DNA of 64,000 nucleotides from Glaciecola sp. (GCA_029246415.1 JAQWNF010000023.1:244572-308571), one strand, 5' to 3'; shown: positions 8,952-18,194, numbered from the stretch's first letter. The notes: a model not told the origin generated them from the sequence alone. Made by a program: numbers and translations.

Positions 8952-11084
8952 TTAAAATGAATAAACGTTTTCAGCCTTGCGTAGAGACACATCTGACTCT
9001 TCTGCAAACTCTCTGGTAAAATTAAAGTCAACTTCAAATAAATCGGCTAGCGGAATTGGCTTACTGTATAGATATCCTTGATAATAATCACATCCAAGCT
9101 CGGTCAAATAGCTTTGTTGAATGCGACTTTCTATCCCTTCCGCGCAAATCGTTAAGTTTAAGCTTTTGGCTAAATCAATAATAGTACTCGTCACTAATCG
9201 GCTGCGACTTGAATAATCAATTTCTTTGACAAATTGCTGGTCGATTTTTAAGGTATCAATTTTTATTTGAGTTAAATAACTTAAACTTGAATAGCCAGTG
9301 CCAAAATCATCCAATGCAATCGAACATCCTAAGTCTCCAAATTGTTTCAAACACTCATTAGACGATTGGAAGCTTTCCAAATACGCAGACTCAGTCACTT
9401 CAAACTCTAACAACGAGGGTTTAATACCATGATGATCGATTTGTGCCTTAACAAAATCATACAGATCTGCAGCATGTAAATCATGCGCGGATAAATTCAA
9501 GGATATACGCAGATCTCGGTCCGTCAACGTTTGAATGACTGCCATTTCTTTACACACTTGAGCAATAACCCAGCGAGAAATAACTGGCACCTTGCCACTT
9601 TGCTCCGCAATCGGAATAAACTCTCCAGGAGAAATCATCCCTAATGAAGGGTGGACCCATCGAATCAAGGCCTCAAAGCCCATTAATATTCCATCACAAT
9701 TAATTTTAGCTTGGTAATACAGCGTAAACTCTTGCTCTTCAATGGCCTTAGCGATGCTATTGGTAATTAACAGCTTACGTTTATAATCTTCAATCAAGTC
9801 GCTACTGAACATAGTGTAAGTACCGCGACCATTCGATTTGGAGCGATACATAGCAACGTCGGCATTGCTTACCAAATCGGTGAGATCGTAATTGGCATCA
9901 ATGGCTTTGGCAATACCGATGCTCAAACCAACACGCAACTCCACGCCTTTCATTAAGATAGGTTGATCGACGGTTTCTAAAATACGCTGACAAATCCCGG
10001 TTAACTCGGCTTCAGATGGCTCTGCATTGGGAACAATTAAAAACTCATCGCCCCCTAGACGCGATACTAAATCCCCGTCACGCATTAAATTGTTCACACG
10101 CTTGGCAACCTCAACTAATACATGGTCGCCTGCTTCATGCCCCAACGAATCATTAATACTCTTAAACCCATCTAAATCAAAAAACAACAATGCCACATCA
10201 TGCTGGTTCCGCTTCGCTTCAGCTAACTTAAAGCGCAGTGTATCCATGATAAATTGACGATTAGGTAAACCTGTTAACGCGTCATAGTTTGCTAATTTCG
10301 TCATGGTTTCTTGTTGCGCTTCGAGTGTTTTGGTGTGAGATTTGTTTTTTTCTAGCTCAAGGTTAATCGTATCGAGCATGTCGTTGATGTTTTTTCCCAA
10401 TAAAGCGACTTCGTTTTTTCCTGGCGCACTAAATCGCAACGAATAATTTTTGGCTGAATCAATTTGTTTGGTAAATGAAGAAAGTCGAGATAATGGCTGT
10501 AATAAGCGATTTAACAACAAAATAGCAATCGTCATCACCACTACAGTAGCAATTAAGATGGTCGATAAAGTTCGCGATAACAAACTAAATTTACTGGCTG
10601 ACAATGGCCCATGGAGATCAAATACCAACTGTAAGTAACCTAAAGCAAATGGTGACTCACCGATTTTTTTGGTCGCAAACATAAAGCCATCGGCAATGCG
10701 GATCCCCTCTTCCATTAGCGGTATATCTATCTGACTGATTTGGTTTAGGCGTAATATGTCTTTTTTACCAGCAGGGCCAACATAGTGTTTAATTAACTTG
10801 GTATCAATACCAAATACTTGCGCTTGAAACACACTGTCATAGGCATCTAAAGGCATTAGTACATTTTTGATACTGACCTGTCTGGCTTTATCCGATTTGG
10901 TCGATGTCAGGATAGGTAACAGCTCTTGAGACACGTTTTGGCTTAACCCCGTTAAATTATCTTCAACGACATCGGCATATAATTGTTCATATTCAATTAA
11001 CACAAACCCCATTACCACTGAGGTCAGGCTTACCACTAACAATAAAATAATCGCTACAACTGATGATTTAACGCTACAAAACAT
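8952..11084 (-). CDS. Membrane GGDEF-EAL cyclic di-GMP synthase/phosphodiesterase
   Basis: About 710 residues. Two transmembrane helices (about 8-30 and 171-191) enclose a periplasmic domain, then come HAMP, GGDEF and EAL domains. The GGDEF site is intact (SRLGGDEF, about 342-349), with the RxxD inhibitory site five residues before it. The EAL domain keeps EALIRW, EVTES, DDFGTGYSS, a lysine in TLKID, and the QGY motif, so both activities may be functional. I prefer the ATG at 11084; a TTG at 11111 lacks a ribosome-binding site. The regulator output is unknown. It is divergent from the TonB-dependent receptor. Confidence 0.9.
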   Translation of the reverse strand: MFCSVKSSVVAIILLLVVSLTSVVMGFVLIEYEQLYADVVEDNLTGLSQNVSQELLPILTSTKSDKARQVSIKNVLMPLDAYDSVFQAQVFGIDTKLIKHYVGPAGKKDILRLNQISQIDIPLMEEGIRIADGFMFATKKIGESPFALGYLQLVFDLHGPLSASKFSLLSRTLSTILIATVVVMTIAILLLNRLLQPLSRLSSFTKQIDSAKNYSLRFSAPGKNEVALLGKNINDMLDTINLELEKNKSHTKTLEAQQETMTKLANYDALTGLPNRQFIMDTLRFKLAEAKRNQHDVALLFFDLDGFKSINDSLGHEAGDHVLVEVAKRVNNLMRDGDLVSRLGGDEFLIVPNAEPSEAELTGICQRILETVDQPILMKGVELRVGLSIGIAKAIDANYDLTDLVSNADVAMYRSKSNGRGTYTMFSSDLIEDYKRKLLITNSIAKAIEEQEFTLYYQAKINCDGILMGFEALIRWVHPSLGMISPGEFIPIAEQSGKVPVISRWVIAQVCKEMAVIQTLTDRDLRISLNLSAHDLHAADLYDFVKAQIDHHGIKPSLLEFEVTESAYLESFQSSNECLKQFGDLGCSIALDDFGTGYSSLSYLTQIKIDTLKIDQQFVKEIDYSSRSRLVTSTIIDLAKSLNLTICAEGIESRIQQSYLTELGCDYYQGYLYSKPIPLADLFEVDFNFTREFAEESDVSLRKAENVYSF

Positions 11085-11186
11085 GCATACCGTCCGTGAA
11101 TGCAATAACAACTAACTAGTTAACGGCATGAATGGGAATTTATTAACCTTTTCACAGTATATAAACTTTTTACCAAAATAAACGCA

Positions 11187-11205
11187 ATTGAGATTGATTC
11201 TCATT
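11187..11205. promoter_or_regulatory. Fur-box-like operator upstream of the TonB-dependent receptor
   Basis: The core TGAGATT-G-ATTCTCA (11189-11203) is a 7-1-7 inverted repeat with one mismatch and resembles the Fur consensus. It lies about 70 bases upstream of the receptor start, so iron-dependent repression is inferred. Confidence 0.75.
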
Positions 11206-11275
11206 TAGATTAATGTTTAAATTACTTCATCTTAACGTTTTTACTCTATTTTGCTTGTTCTTCATAAGGATGAAA

Positions 11276-13435
11276 ATGAAACGTACTACCCTGGCTATTA
11301 CTATTTCCGCTATTTGTTCCATTAGTGCTGCACATGCTCAACAAAGCAGTGAAACAATTGAGCAAATCTCAATTATCGGCTCTAAAGAAGCTATCAATAC
11401 CACTCCAGGTTCTGGCAGTTATATTGACCAAGAGACATTAAACAATTACGCCATTACGGATATCAATCGCGTGTTGGCAAAAGCCCCTGGCGTCTATTTT
11501 GTAGAAGAAGATGGCTACGGCTTACGTCCTAATATAGGCATGCGTGGTAATTCAGCCGACCGTTCAGAAAAAATCACGGTACTAGAAGATGGCGTATTAG
11601 CAGCTCCAGCACCATACGCCTCCCCTGCGGCTTACTATTTCCCGACTATTGGACGCATGAGTGCGATTGAAATTTTAAAAGGCTCATCAAGTGTCAAATA
11701 CGGCCCACGCACTTCTGGTGGGGTCATTAACTTATTGTCGACTGAGACACCTGATGCTCCTTTAGCTGGCAAGGTGGATGTGGCATTAGGCAGTGATGCA
11801 TATCGCAAATTACATGCCATGGTAGGCGGTCGTAATGACACTAGTGGTGCAATGGCTGAAGTGTTTCATTATGGCGCGGATAGTTTTAAAACCTTGAATT
11901 CAGGTCAAGACACTGGCTTTGAAAAAACCGATGCCATGCTCAAATTAGATACCTATTTAGGTACACAGCAACAACATCATTTAGAATTCAAAGCAAAGTA
12001 TTCAGAAGAAACCTCTGATGAGACGTATTTAGGTCTATTAGACGACGATTACGCTGCTAACTCTTATCAGCGTTACAGTGCATCGCAGTTAGATAAAATG
12101 ACAACCGATCATACTCACTTATCGCTGCATTATGATTATATTATTTCTCCGAGCAGTGACGTCAGTATTATTGCCTATAATAATGATTTTGCGCGTAACT
12201 GGTACAAAACAAGTAAAGTCGGCGGTTTGAGCTTAGGCAGTGGCGCTGAAACTATCGCCGCACAAATTGACAATGGCACTTACACCAACAGTGAGTTACC
12301 AGAAGTGCAAATTAAAGCGAACAACCGTAACTACAACGCCCAAGGGATCCAAGGCGAGTTAGCCTATCGTACAGGTGATCATGATATTCGTTTTGGTTTA
12401 CGTTTACATGAAGATGATATGGACCGCTATCAATGGGTTGACAAATATACGCTCAACATCGACCAAACGATGTTACTGAACAGTGCCGGTATTCCTGGAA
12501 CGGACTCCAATCGCATTGACAGTGCAAAAGCCACGAGCTTATTTATCCATGATACATGGGAGCATGCTAACTTGACGCTCAAAGGCGGTTTACGCTATGA
12601 AGATGTCGAGCTAACACGAGAAGATTGGGGAACGGCTGATCCACAGCGCAGCGCTACCCCATCGGTACGTAAAAACGCAGTAGATGCGTTATTACCAGCA
12701 TTAGGCCTAACCTATCAGTTAAATGACGATTGGGTAGTTTTGGCGGGTGTGCAACGTTCATTTGCGCCACCGGCACCGGGTAACCAAAATGCCGAAAAAG
12801 AAGATGGCTGGAATGCTGAAACGGGTGTGCGTTTTAACGACCAAGACTTGCGCATTGAAGCCATTGCGTTTTCAACTCGTTTAGATAACTTACATGGTAA
12901 TTGTACTGCGAGCCAAGGCTGTGATGATTCATTGATTGGTAATCAGTATAATGCTGGTAAAGTCAGTATTGATGGCATTGAGTTTAGCTTACAACAAGCA
13001 TGGCAAGTGGGTGCGGTACAGATCCCATTAAACATGAACTTTACCTACTCTAATGCGACGTTTGATGAAAGTTTTGAATCTGACTTAGATTCGTGGGGAT
13101 CAGTATCACGTGGAGATGACTTGCCTTATTTACCAAAAACCGTGGTACAACTCGAGTCAGGCGTTAAAGGCTATAACTGGCAAGTACTTGCATCAGTTCA
13201 AATGTTAGATGAAATGAGAACACAAGCAGGTAGTGGCAGCATAGACGCAAGCAATGGTATTGCTAGTCGCACTGTCGTCAATTTGTCTGCTCAATACAGC
13301 ATTGATAATACTCAACAACTCTACGCGGTAATGGATAATGTATTGGATAAAACCTACATTGCCACCCGTCAACACGGTGCTATTCAAACCGGCAAACCAC
13401 GCACTATTCAAATCGGCTATCGCGTTAACTTTTAA
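11276..13435 (+). CDS. FecA-like TonB-dependent outer-membrane receptor
   Basis: About 719 residues. A signal peptide ends near AHAQQ, a TonB-box-like segment (ETIEQISIIGS) follows, then the plug domain (DINRVLAKAPGVYF, GMRGNS, GSSSVKYGPRTSGGVINLLS) and a 22-strand barrel ending in aromatic phenylalanine. Residues resemble FecA-type ferric-citrate receptors, but the N-terminal signalling domain of FecA is missing. I start at the ATG at 11276, which has AAGGA five bases upstream; the open frame begins 21 codons earlier. Iron uptake is supported by the Fur box and by the convergent fbpABC genes. The true ligand is not known. Confidence 0.87.
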   Translation: MKRTTLAITISAICSISAAHAQQSSETIEQISIIGSKEAINTTPGSGSYIDQETLNNYAITDINRVLAKAPGVYFVEEDGYGLRPNIGMRGNSADRSEKITVLEDGVLAAPAPYASPAAYYFPTIGRMSAIEILKGSSSVKYGPRTSGGVINLLSTETPDAPLAGKVDVALGSDAYRKLHAMVGGRNDTSGAMAEVFHYGADSFKTLNSGQDTGFEKTDAMLKLDTYLGTQQQHHLEFKAKYSEETSDETYLGLLDDDYAANSYQRYSASQLDKMTTDHTHLSLHYDYIISPSSDVSIIAYNNDFARNWYKTSKVGGLSLGSGAETIAAQIDNGTYTNSELPEVQIKANNRNYNAQGIQGELAYRTGDHDIRFGLRLHEDDMDRYQWVDKYTLNIDQTMLLNSAGIPGTDSNRIDSAKATSLFIHDTWEHANLTLKGGLRYEDVELTREDWGTADPQRSATPSVRKNAVDALLPALGLTYQLNDDWVVLAGVQRSFAPPAPGNQNAEKEDGWNAETGVRFNDQDLRIEAIAFSTRLDNLHGNCTASQGCDDSLIGNQYNAGKVSIDGIEFSLQQAWQVGAVQIPLNMNFTYSNATFDESFESDLDSWGSVSRGDDLPYLPKTVVQLESGVKGYNWQVLASVQMLDEMRTQAGSGSIDASNGIASRTVVNLSAQYSIDNTQQLYAVMDNVLDKTYIATRQHGAIQTGKPRTIQIGYRVNF

Positions 13436-13443
13436 GTTAGCGC
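13422..13443. repeat. Hairpin at the receptor/fbpC convergent junction
   Basis: GCGTTAACTT and its near-complement AAGTTAGCGC, across the receptor stop codon, can pair with one G-T pair. There is no T-run on either side, so it is at best a weak or Rho-assisted end signal for two convergent genes only 15 bases apart. Confidence 0.4.
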
Positions 13444-13450
13444 CGCCAAT

Positions 13451-14497
13451 TTAAAAATAAATAACATGCTCTAATTCAAGTCGGATACCTACCATGGTAC
13501 CGACTTGATAGTCATGGTGACTAGGCAATAAACACAACACATCTTGGCTGCTAGCGGCATGCCTAAAAGTATATAAAGTATGTGCACCACGAAATGCTCG
13601 TGCTACCACAGTAACTTGATGCTGACTCGTTGGTTCAACAACAAAATCATCTGGACGCACTAATAACAACGCTTGCTTTTCATATTCTGCCAGAGCTGGC
13701 TCTTCGTGCACTGCAAACTCACCCAATGCGGTTTGAATCACACCATGGGTATTTGGCGCAACGACCACTCGTCCCTCAATAAAACGCCCTTCCCCAACAA
13801 AATTAGCAACGAAGTAAGTTTGTGGTTCATGGTATAAGTCATACGCACTGGCATACTGCTCAATCTGACCATCATTCATCACGGCAATTTTATCTGCGAT
13901 AGTAAATGCTTCCGTCTGATCATGTGTGATCAGTAGTGCAGTCACGCCTTCATATTTGAGTAATGTTTTAATATCCAACGCAAGCGATTCACGTAAGGAA
14001 GGATCCAGTGCCGAAAATGGTTCATCCAACAATAAGATCTCAGGACGTGGCGCTAATGCTCTAGCGATTGCTACACGTTGTTGTTGACCACCGGATAACT
14101 GATGAGGGTATTGCTGAGCATATTCGCTAAGCTGAGTGAGATCCAATAACTCAGTTAAACGCGCTTGTTGCTGAGTATTGGATTGCTGATGCAAACCAAA
14201 CACAATGTTTTGCGCCACGGTTAAATGCGGAAACAACGCAAAATCTTGAAACACGACGCCGACTTTTCGCTTAGTCACATCGACATGCTGCTGGGTACTA
14301 CTGACCGTTTCACCTTGAATTTTGATCGAACCAGTCACCAATGGAATAAAACCGGCAATCGCGCGTAATAATGTCGTTTTACCACAACCCGATGGCCCTA
14401 ATAAGCAGCCAATATCACCGCTGGCCAAAGATAATGACACATCGTGGATAATTTCTTTGTTACCCAGTGCGATTTGAATATTCTCTAACTTCAACAT
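13451..14497 (-). CDS. fbpC: FbpC-type ferric iron ABC transporter ATPase
   Basis: 348 residues. Walker A is GPSGCGKTT (about 34-42), the ABC signature is LSGGQQQRVAIARAL, and Walker B with the D-loop is ILLLDEPFSALD. A C-terminal TOBE-like regulatory domain (about 240-348) is typical of Fbp/Pot/Mal ATPases. It powers import of Fe3+ from the periplasm through FbpB. The gene is the last of fbpA-fbpB-fbpC, 55 bases beyond fbpB, and converges on the outer-membrane receptor. Specificity is inferred from fbpA and the Fur box rather than from this subunit. Confidence 0.88.
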   Translation of the reverse strand: MLKLENIQIALGNKEIIHDVSLSLASGDIGCLLGPSGCGKTTLLRAIAGFIPLVTGSIKIQGETVSSTQQHVDVTKRKVGVVFQDFALFPHLTVAQNIVFGLHQQSNTQQQARLTELLDLTQLSEYAQQYPHQLSGGQQQRVAIARALAPRPEILLLDEPFSALDPSLRESLALDIKTLLKYEGVTALLITHDQTEAFTIADKIAVMNDGQIEQYASAYDLYHEPQTYFVANFVGEGRFIEGRVVVAPNTHGVIQTALGEFAVHEEPALAEYEKQALLLVRPDDFVVEPTSQHQVTVVARAFRGAHTLYTFRHAASSQDVLCLLPSHHDYQVGTMVGIRLELEHVIYF

Positions 14498-14552
14498 AAT
14501 ACTTGGCTCATTTAAATAAACAGGTTGGTGGACCGATTAATGGACTTAGCAA

Positions 14553-16157
14553 TTAGCTTTGTTTCATCGCTCGAGTTAACATGATTACCGGTATAATACC
14601 GATAATAACGATCGTTACAGATGGCAATGCAGCGGCAATTAATCGCTCATCAGAGGCATACTCAAACGCCTTAACGGCTAAGGTGTTAAAATTAAATGGG
14701 CGCAATATCAAGGTCGCCGGCAACTCTTTTAACACATCAACAAACACTAAAATACTCGCGGCAAGTAAGCTTTTCCGCAACAAAGGAAAATGAATTCTAC
14801 GCATTAAGCTCATGCGCCCTCGCCCTAAGGTCAACACCGCATCATCGATATTAGGCTTAATGCGCTCTAATCCTGTTTGCGTGTTATGCATTGCTACACT
14901 TAAGAAACGTACGCAGTAAGCAAAAAATAAGGCCACAAACGTCCCTGAAAAGACTAACCCGATGTATTCACCAAACCACTCATACCAAATATAATTGACT
15001 TGCTCATCGAGCCAACCAAACGGTTGCAAAATACCTATCGCCAGCACAGTACCAGGGATTGCATAGCCTAATGAAGCAAATTGAGTTAAATATCCAACAG
15101 ATTTGGTTTGCGAAAAGCGTTGCGCATAAGAAAGACATAAAGCGATAAAGACAATCAAAATACTACTGACGAATGCTAACGAAAAACTATTGACTAACAA
15201 TGTCCAGTATTCAGCTACATCGATAGTTTGTACCGTCCCCCACGCCCACACACATAACTGCGTTACCGGAACAATAAAGGCGATAAGTAACACAGTAAAA
15301 CAATACGCACTTAACAGGTAATAACTCAAAGGTGATTGAATGGTTAGCGGATTTGCTGGCTGAACGGTTGAAGAGCTGTGTTTATTAACGGGTAAGTCTT
15401 GTGTCTGATAAAAACGCATGTTGCGACGGCTGTGTTTTTCTAAACCCAACACAATTAATACAAACAATGCTAGGCCACCAGCAAGTTGACTGGCTAACTG
15501 CATTTCTCCCATCCCAAACCAAGTACGGAAAATACCGGTCGTAAAAGTAGAAATACCAAAGAACGCCACCGTACCATAATCCGCTAATGCTTCCATCATG
15601 GCAAGGGCAACCCCGGTCAACACTGCAGGTCTAGCAATAGGTAAGGCGATTTTAATAAAGTATGCAGAACGGGTGATACCGAGTGTTGCAGCGACTTCTT
15701 GATATTGCTGTTGTTGCCCAGAGAAAGCAGTTTTTGCGAGCATGAAGACATAGGGGTACAGCACAAGTGACATAAAGGCTATGGCACCGACTAAAGAGCG
15801 GCTATCAAACCAGCCTAAATCATCAAATAATCCTGTATAAGTATATGCCATGATATATGCAGGCATTGCTAGCGGTAATAATAGCGCCCACTGGAACCAA
15901 CTGCGTCCCCAAAACTCATATTGGGTCACACACCAAGCTAAACTGACGCCCAATATGCCACTACCGAGGCCAACACCTAATGCTAAAAGTAAACTGTTCC
16001 CAATGTACAAGCTTAAATTAGTGTCAATCAGGTGCGTCCATAATGGCACGGAGATCTCTGTAAAGCTCCATAGTATCGCAATAATAGGTACGCCAAGCAG
16101 TGCGCATAAACACAGCGCACTGATAAACCAAGGGTCACGCAGGGAGGTTATTGCCAA
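14553..16157 (-). CDS. fbpB: FbpB-type ferric iron ABC transporter permease
   Basis: 534-residue permease with about twelve transmembrane helices, made of two fused binding-protein-dependent transport domains. Each half has an EAA-type coupling loop: ALPIARPAVLTGVALAM in the first, and FPLLRKSLLAASILV in the second. This duplicated single-chain layout is normal for FbpB/SfuB. It takes Fe3+ from FbpA into the cytoplasm using FbpC. Its start overlaps the end of fbpA by ten bases, indicating coupled translation. Confidence 0.9.
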   Translation of the reverse strand: MAITSLRDPWFISALCLCALLGVPIIAILWSFTEISVPLWTHLIDTNLSLYIGNSLLLALGVGLGSGILGVSLAWCVTQYEFWGRSWFQWALLLPLAMPAYIMAYTYTGLFDDLGWFDSRSLVGAIAFMSLVLYPYVFMLAKTAFSGQQQQYQEVAATLGITRSAYFIKIALPIARPAVLTGVALAMMEALADYGTVAFFGISTFTTGIFRTWFGMGEMQLASQLAGGLALFVLIVLGLEKHSRRNMRFYQTQDLPVNKHSSSTVQPANPLTIQSPLSYYLLSAYCFTVLLIAFIVPVTQLCVWAWGTVQTIDVAEYWTLLVNSFSLAFVSSILIVFIALCLSYAQRFSQTKSVGYLTQFASLGYAIPGTVLAIGILQPFGWLDEQVNYIWYEWFGEYIGLVFSGTFVALFFAYCVRFLSVAMHNTQTGLERIKPNIDDAVLTLGRGRMSLMRRIHFPLLRKSLLAASILVFVDVLKELPATLILRPFNFNTLAVKAFEYASDERLIAAALPSVTIVIIGIIPVIMLTRAMKQS

Positions 16158-17185
16158 CCTGATTTATCCATAATTTGTAGCGCTTTAGCGTTGAGTTCAC
16201 CAACTTGGTTTAACTCGACATTTTCAGAGGTGAATGTGCCCATCGCTTGGAGTGTACTCGACCATTCAATTTTAGGGTCGACTGGATATTCATGGTTCGT
16301 TTTTGCGTACCAATCCTGAGCTTGTTGTCCAAGCATAAACGTAATGAGCTGATTCGCTATGTCAGTATTTTGGGCGTATTTAGCGACAGCAATACCAGAA
16401 ATATTTAGGTGTACGCCGCGGTCGGATTGATTTGGCCATACGACTTTGACTTGATTAGCGATAGCGACAGACTCAGCGTCGGCATTACGCATAGCGGCAA
16501 GGTAATACGTGTTTGCCAGTGCAATATCACATACTCCTGCAACCACTGCTTTTATCTGATCGCGATCACCACCTTTAGGGCGACGTGCAAAATTATCGAC
16601 TAACCCTTTAGCCCAAGCTAACGTTAACGCTTCCCCTTGTTGGATGAGCATTGCAGCGACCATCGACTGATTATAAATATTAGTTGAGGAACGCACACAT
16701 ACCCTTCCCTTGTATTCAGGCTTGAGGAGATCTTCGTAACGAGTGATTTCACCCGGTGCAATCTTTTTAGGATTAATCATAATTGGACGATTGCGAGTCG
16801 TCAGGGCTACCCAGTGTTGTTGCGGATCCTGTAAGGTAACAAAATCCGGCAATACGGCGGTAATCGGTTGGGTTAGTCCTTGAGACTTAGCACGGGATAA
16901 ACGCCCTACATCTGTAGTAATAATAATATCAACGGGAGAAAAACGGCCTTCACTCTTTGCTCTAGCTAATAACGCATCTGCTTTGCCCGTCACAAGGTTA
17001 ATTGTAACATCGTGTTGCGCCGCAAACTGATCTAATAAAGGCTTGATTAGCGCTTCATTTCGCGCTGAATAGATATTGAGTTGTTGTGGACTCGCTTCTG
17101 TTGCATTGGCACTCGCATTTGTCGCAACAAAAGAGATGCTCAACACACTAGCAAATAGGCCGAATACGATTTTTCTCACTAGCAT
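16148..17185 (-). CDS. fbpA: FbpA-type periplasmic ferric-iron-binding protein
   Basis: 345 residues from the ATG at 17185, which has AAGGAT just upstream; the longer open frame adds 20 residues overlapping the operator region. A signal peptide (about 1-27) ends near ASANA. The mature protein begins LNIYSARNEALIKPLL, as in the iron-binding FbpA/FutA family, and has the paired tyrosines (ANTYYLAAM) that ligate Fe3+, plus the STNIYNQS segment. It delivers ferric ion to FbpBC. It is the first gene of the operon and sits directly behind a long Fur-type dyad. Confidence 0.92.
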   Translation of the reverse strand: MLVRKIVFGLFASVLSISFVATNASANATEASPQQLNIYSARNEALIKPLLDQFAAQHDVTINLVTGKADALLARAKSEGRFSPVDIIITTDVGRLSRAKSQGLTQPITAVLPDFVTLQDPQQHWVALTTRNRPIMINPKKIAPGEITRYEDLLKPEYKGRVCVRSSTNIYNQSMVAAMLIQQGEALTLAWAKGLVDNFARRPKGGDRDQIKAVVAGVCDIALANTYYLAAMRNADAESVAIANQVKVVWPNQSDRGVHLNISGIAVAKYAQNTDIANQLITFMLGQQAQDWYAKTNHEYPVDPKIEWSSTLQAMGTFTSENVELNQVGELNAKALQIMDKSGWQ

Positions 17186-17216
17186 AATCCTTGAATAATT
17201 AACTAGTAAGATAATA

Positions 17217-17245
17217 ATGCTATTGAGAATAATTCTCAATAGCAT
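17217..17245. promoter_or_regulatory. Extended Fur box before fbpA
   Basis: The centre TGAGAAT-A-ATTCTCA (17224-17238) is a perfect 7-1-7 Fur repeat. The symmetry continues outward so that 14-base arms (17217-17230 and 17232-17245) are complementary around a single central base. It lies 32 to 60 bases upstream of fbpA, a promoter-overlapping position. Confidence 0.85.
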
Positions 17246-17258
17246 ATAAGCTTTATTT

Positions 17259-17283
17259 GGTGATTAATTAGTGATTAATCACC
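17259..17283. repeat. 10-bp palindrome between the STAS gene and the Fur box
   Basis: GGTGATTAAT (17259-17268) and ATTAATCACC (17274-17283) are perfect inverted repeats around TAGTG, and GTGATTAAT is also directly repeated within it. No T-run follows on the minus strand, so it is not a standard terminator for the STAS gene. It may be an operator or a structured transcript end. Confidence 0.55.
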
Positions 17284-17301
17284 AGCTAGGTGTAAATTTT
17301 A

Positions 17302-17628
17302 TTACGCCGCTAATGGTTGAGGAATATCAAGATGATCTTCTAATACAAAAATATCTGCAAATTTAGCTATATAAAACAATCGATAAATACAAGGTTTGCA
17401 GTTAAATAAACGGATCTGCGAATCTGGAAATAAATCGCGGATATGCAACAACATGCCCAATGACGAACTATCAGCATAATTAGTAGCGGCAAAATTCAGA
17501 TCTATGCGTTCAAGTGTCATGTCTACTTCGCGGAAAATATTATAAAATTCATTTACTGTAGAATAATCATACGATTTAGGTAAATCAATATTGATAAAAT
17601 TGTGTTCTGGATTAGTGCTGATTTCCAT
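17302..17628 (-). CDS. Stand-alone STAS-domain protein
   Basis: 108 residues forming a single STAS domain of the anti-sigma-factor-antagonist type. The phospho-acceptor region is recognisable as NYADSSSLGMLLHIRD (about residues 50-65), with the serine following aspartate as in SpoIIAA-like proteins. Such proteins usually bind a partner kinase or phosphatase in a partner-switching pathway. No anti-sigma kinase gene is adjacent: fbpA lies downstream on the same strand and yciH is divergent upstream. The pathway therefore cannot be assigned. Confidence 0.8.
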   Translation of the reverse strand: MEISTNPEHNFINIDLPKSYDYSTVNEFYNIFREVDMTLERIDLNFAATNYADSSSLGMLLHIRDLFPDSQIRLFNCKPCIYRLFYIAKFADIFVLEDHLDIPQPLAA

Positions 17629-17794
17629 GGCTCATTCCTTTGCTCTTTTGATTAAAAAGGTCATCAAGACATAGCTGTCTAGCGCCCTTAGAATTAGTAT
17701 CCGTACTCAAGCTATATCGACAGAGCACTAGCCATCTTAAGTATTGATTTAGACAAAAATATGCTAAATTACTTACCAATAACGATTTTTATTC

Positions 17795-17812
17795 ATGAAA
17801 AAAAAAATATGA
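17795..17812 (+). other. Five-codon mini-ORF overlapping the yciH start
   Basis: ATG AAA AAA AAA ATA TGA encodes MKKKI, and its TGA overlaps the yciH ATG in an ATGA junction. No clear Shine-Dalgarno precedes either start. It may couple yciH translation to upstream initiation, or be chance in an A-rich leader. Confidence 0.35.
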
Positions 17813-18126
17813 GCGATAAATTAGTATACAGCACAGAAACCGGTCGTATAAAGCAAGACGATACAGCACCTGCAACCTTTAACGGCGATGGCATTGTGCG
17901 CTTACGGCGAGAAACCAAAGGTCGAAAGGGAAAAGGTATGTCAATAGTCGATGGCATTAACCCTCTTGAGCACGACTTAGCCAAGCTCTGTAAACAGCTA
18001 AAAAAACAATGTGGCTGTGGTGGCTCAGTTAAAAACAATACAATTGAAATCCAAGGTGATGTTCGCGATAAACTCAACACCTTGTTAACCGCTCAAGGTT
18101 TTACCGTAAAGCTAGCCGGCGGGTAA
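17809..18126 (+). CDS. yciH: YciH, SUI1/eIF1-like protein
   Basis: 105 residues. The SUI1 fold is shown by VRLRRETKGRKGKGMSIVDGI, LAKLCKQLKKQCGCGGSVKNNTIEIQGD and the C-terminal LLTAQGFTVKLAGG. Bacterial YciH is related to eIF1 and has been linked to start-site fidelity and stress translation. I start at the ATG at 17809 because MSDKLVYSTETGRI is the family N-terminus; the frame is open 16 codons earlier. No Shine-Dalgarno is visible, and a tiny ORF overlaps the start. Divergent from the STAS gene. Confidence 0.93.
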   Translation: MSDKLVYSTETGRIKQDDTAPATFNGDGIVRLRRETKGRKGKGMSIVDGINPLEHDLAKLCKQLKKQCGCGGSVKNNTIEIQGDVRDKLNTLLTAQGFTVKLAGG

Positions 18127-18194
18127 ACGTTTAATGTTGAGTTATTTTCCAACGCATTGCCAACTACGAGTACAAACAGGAATAGCAAAAAATC

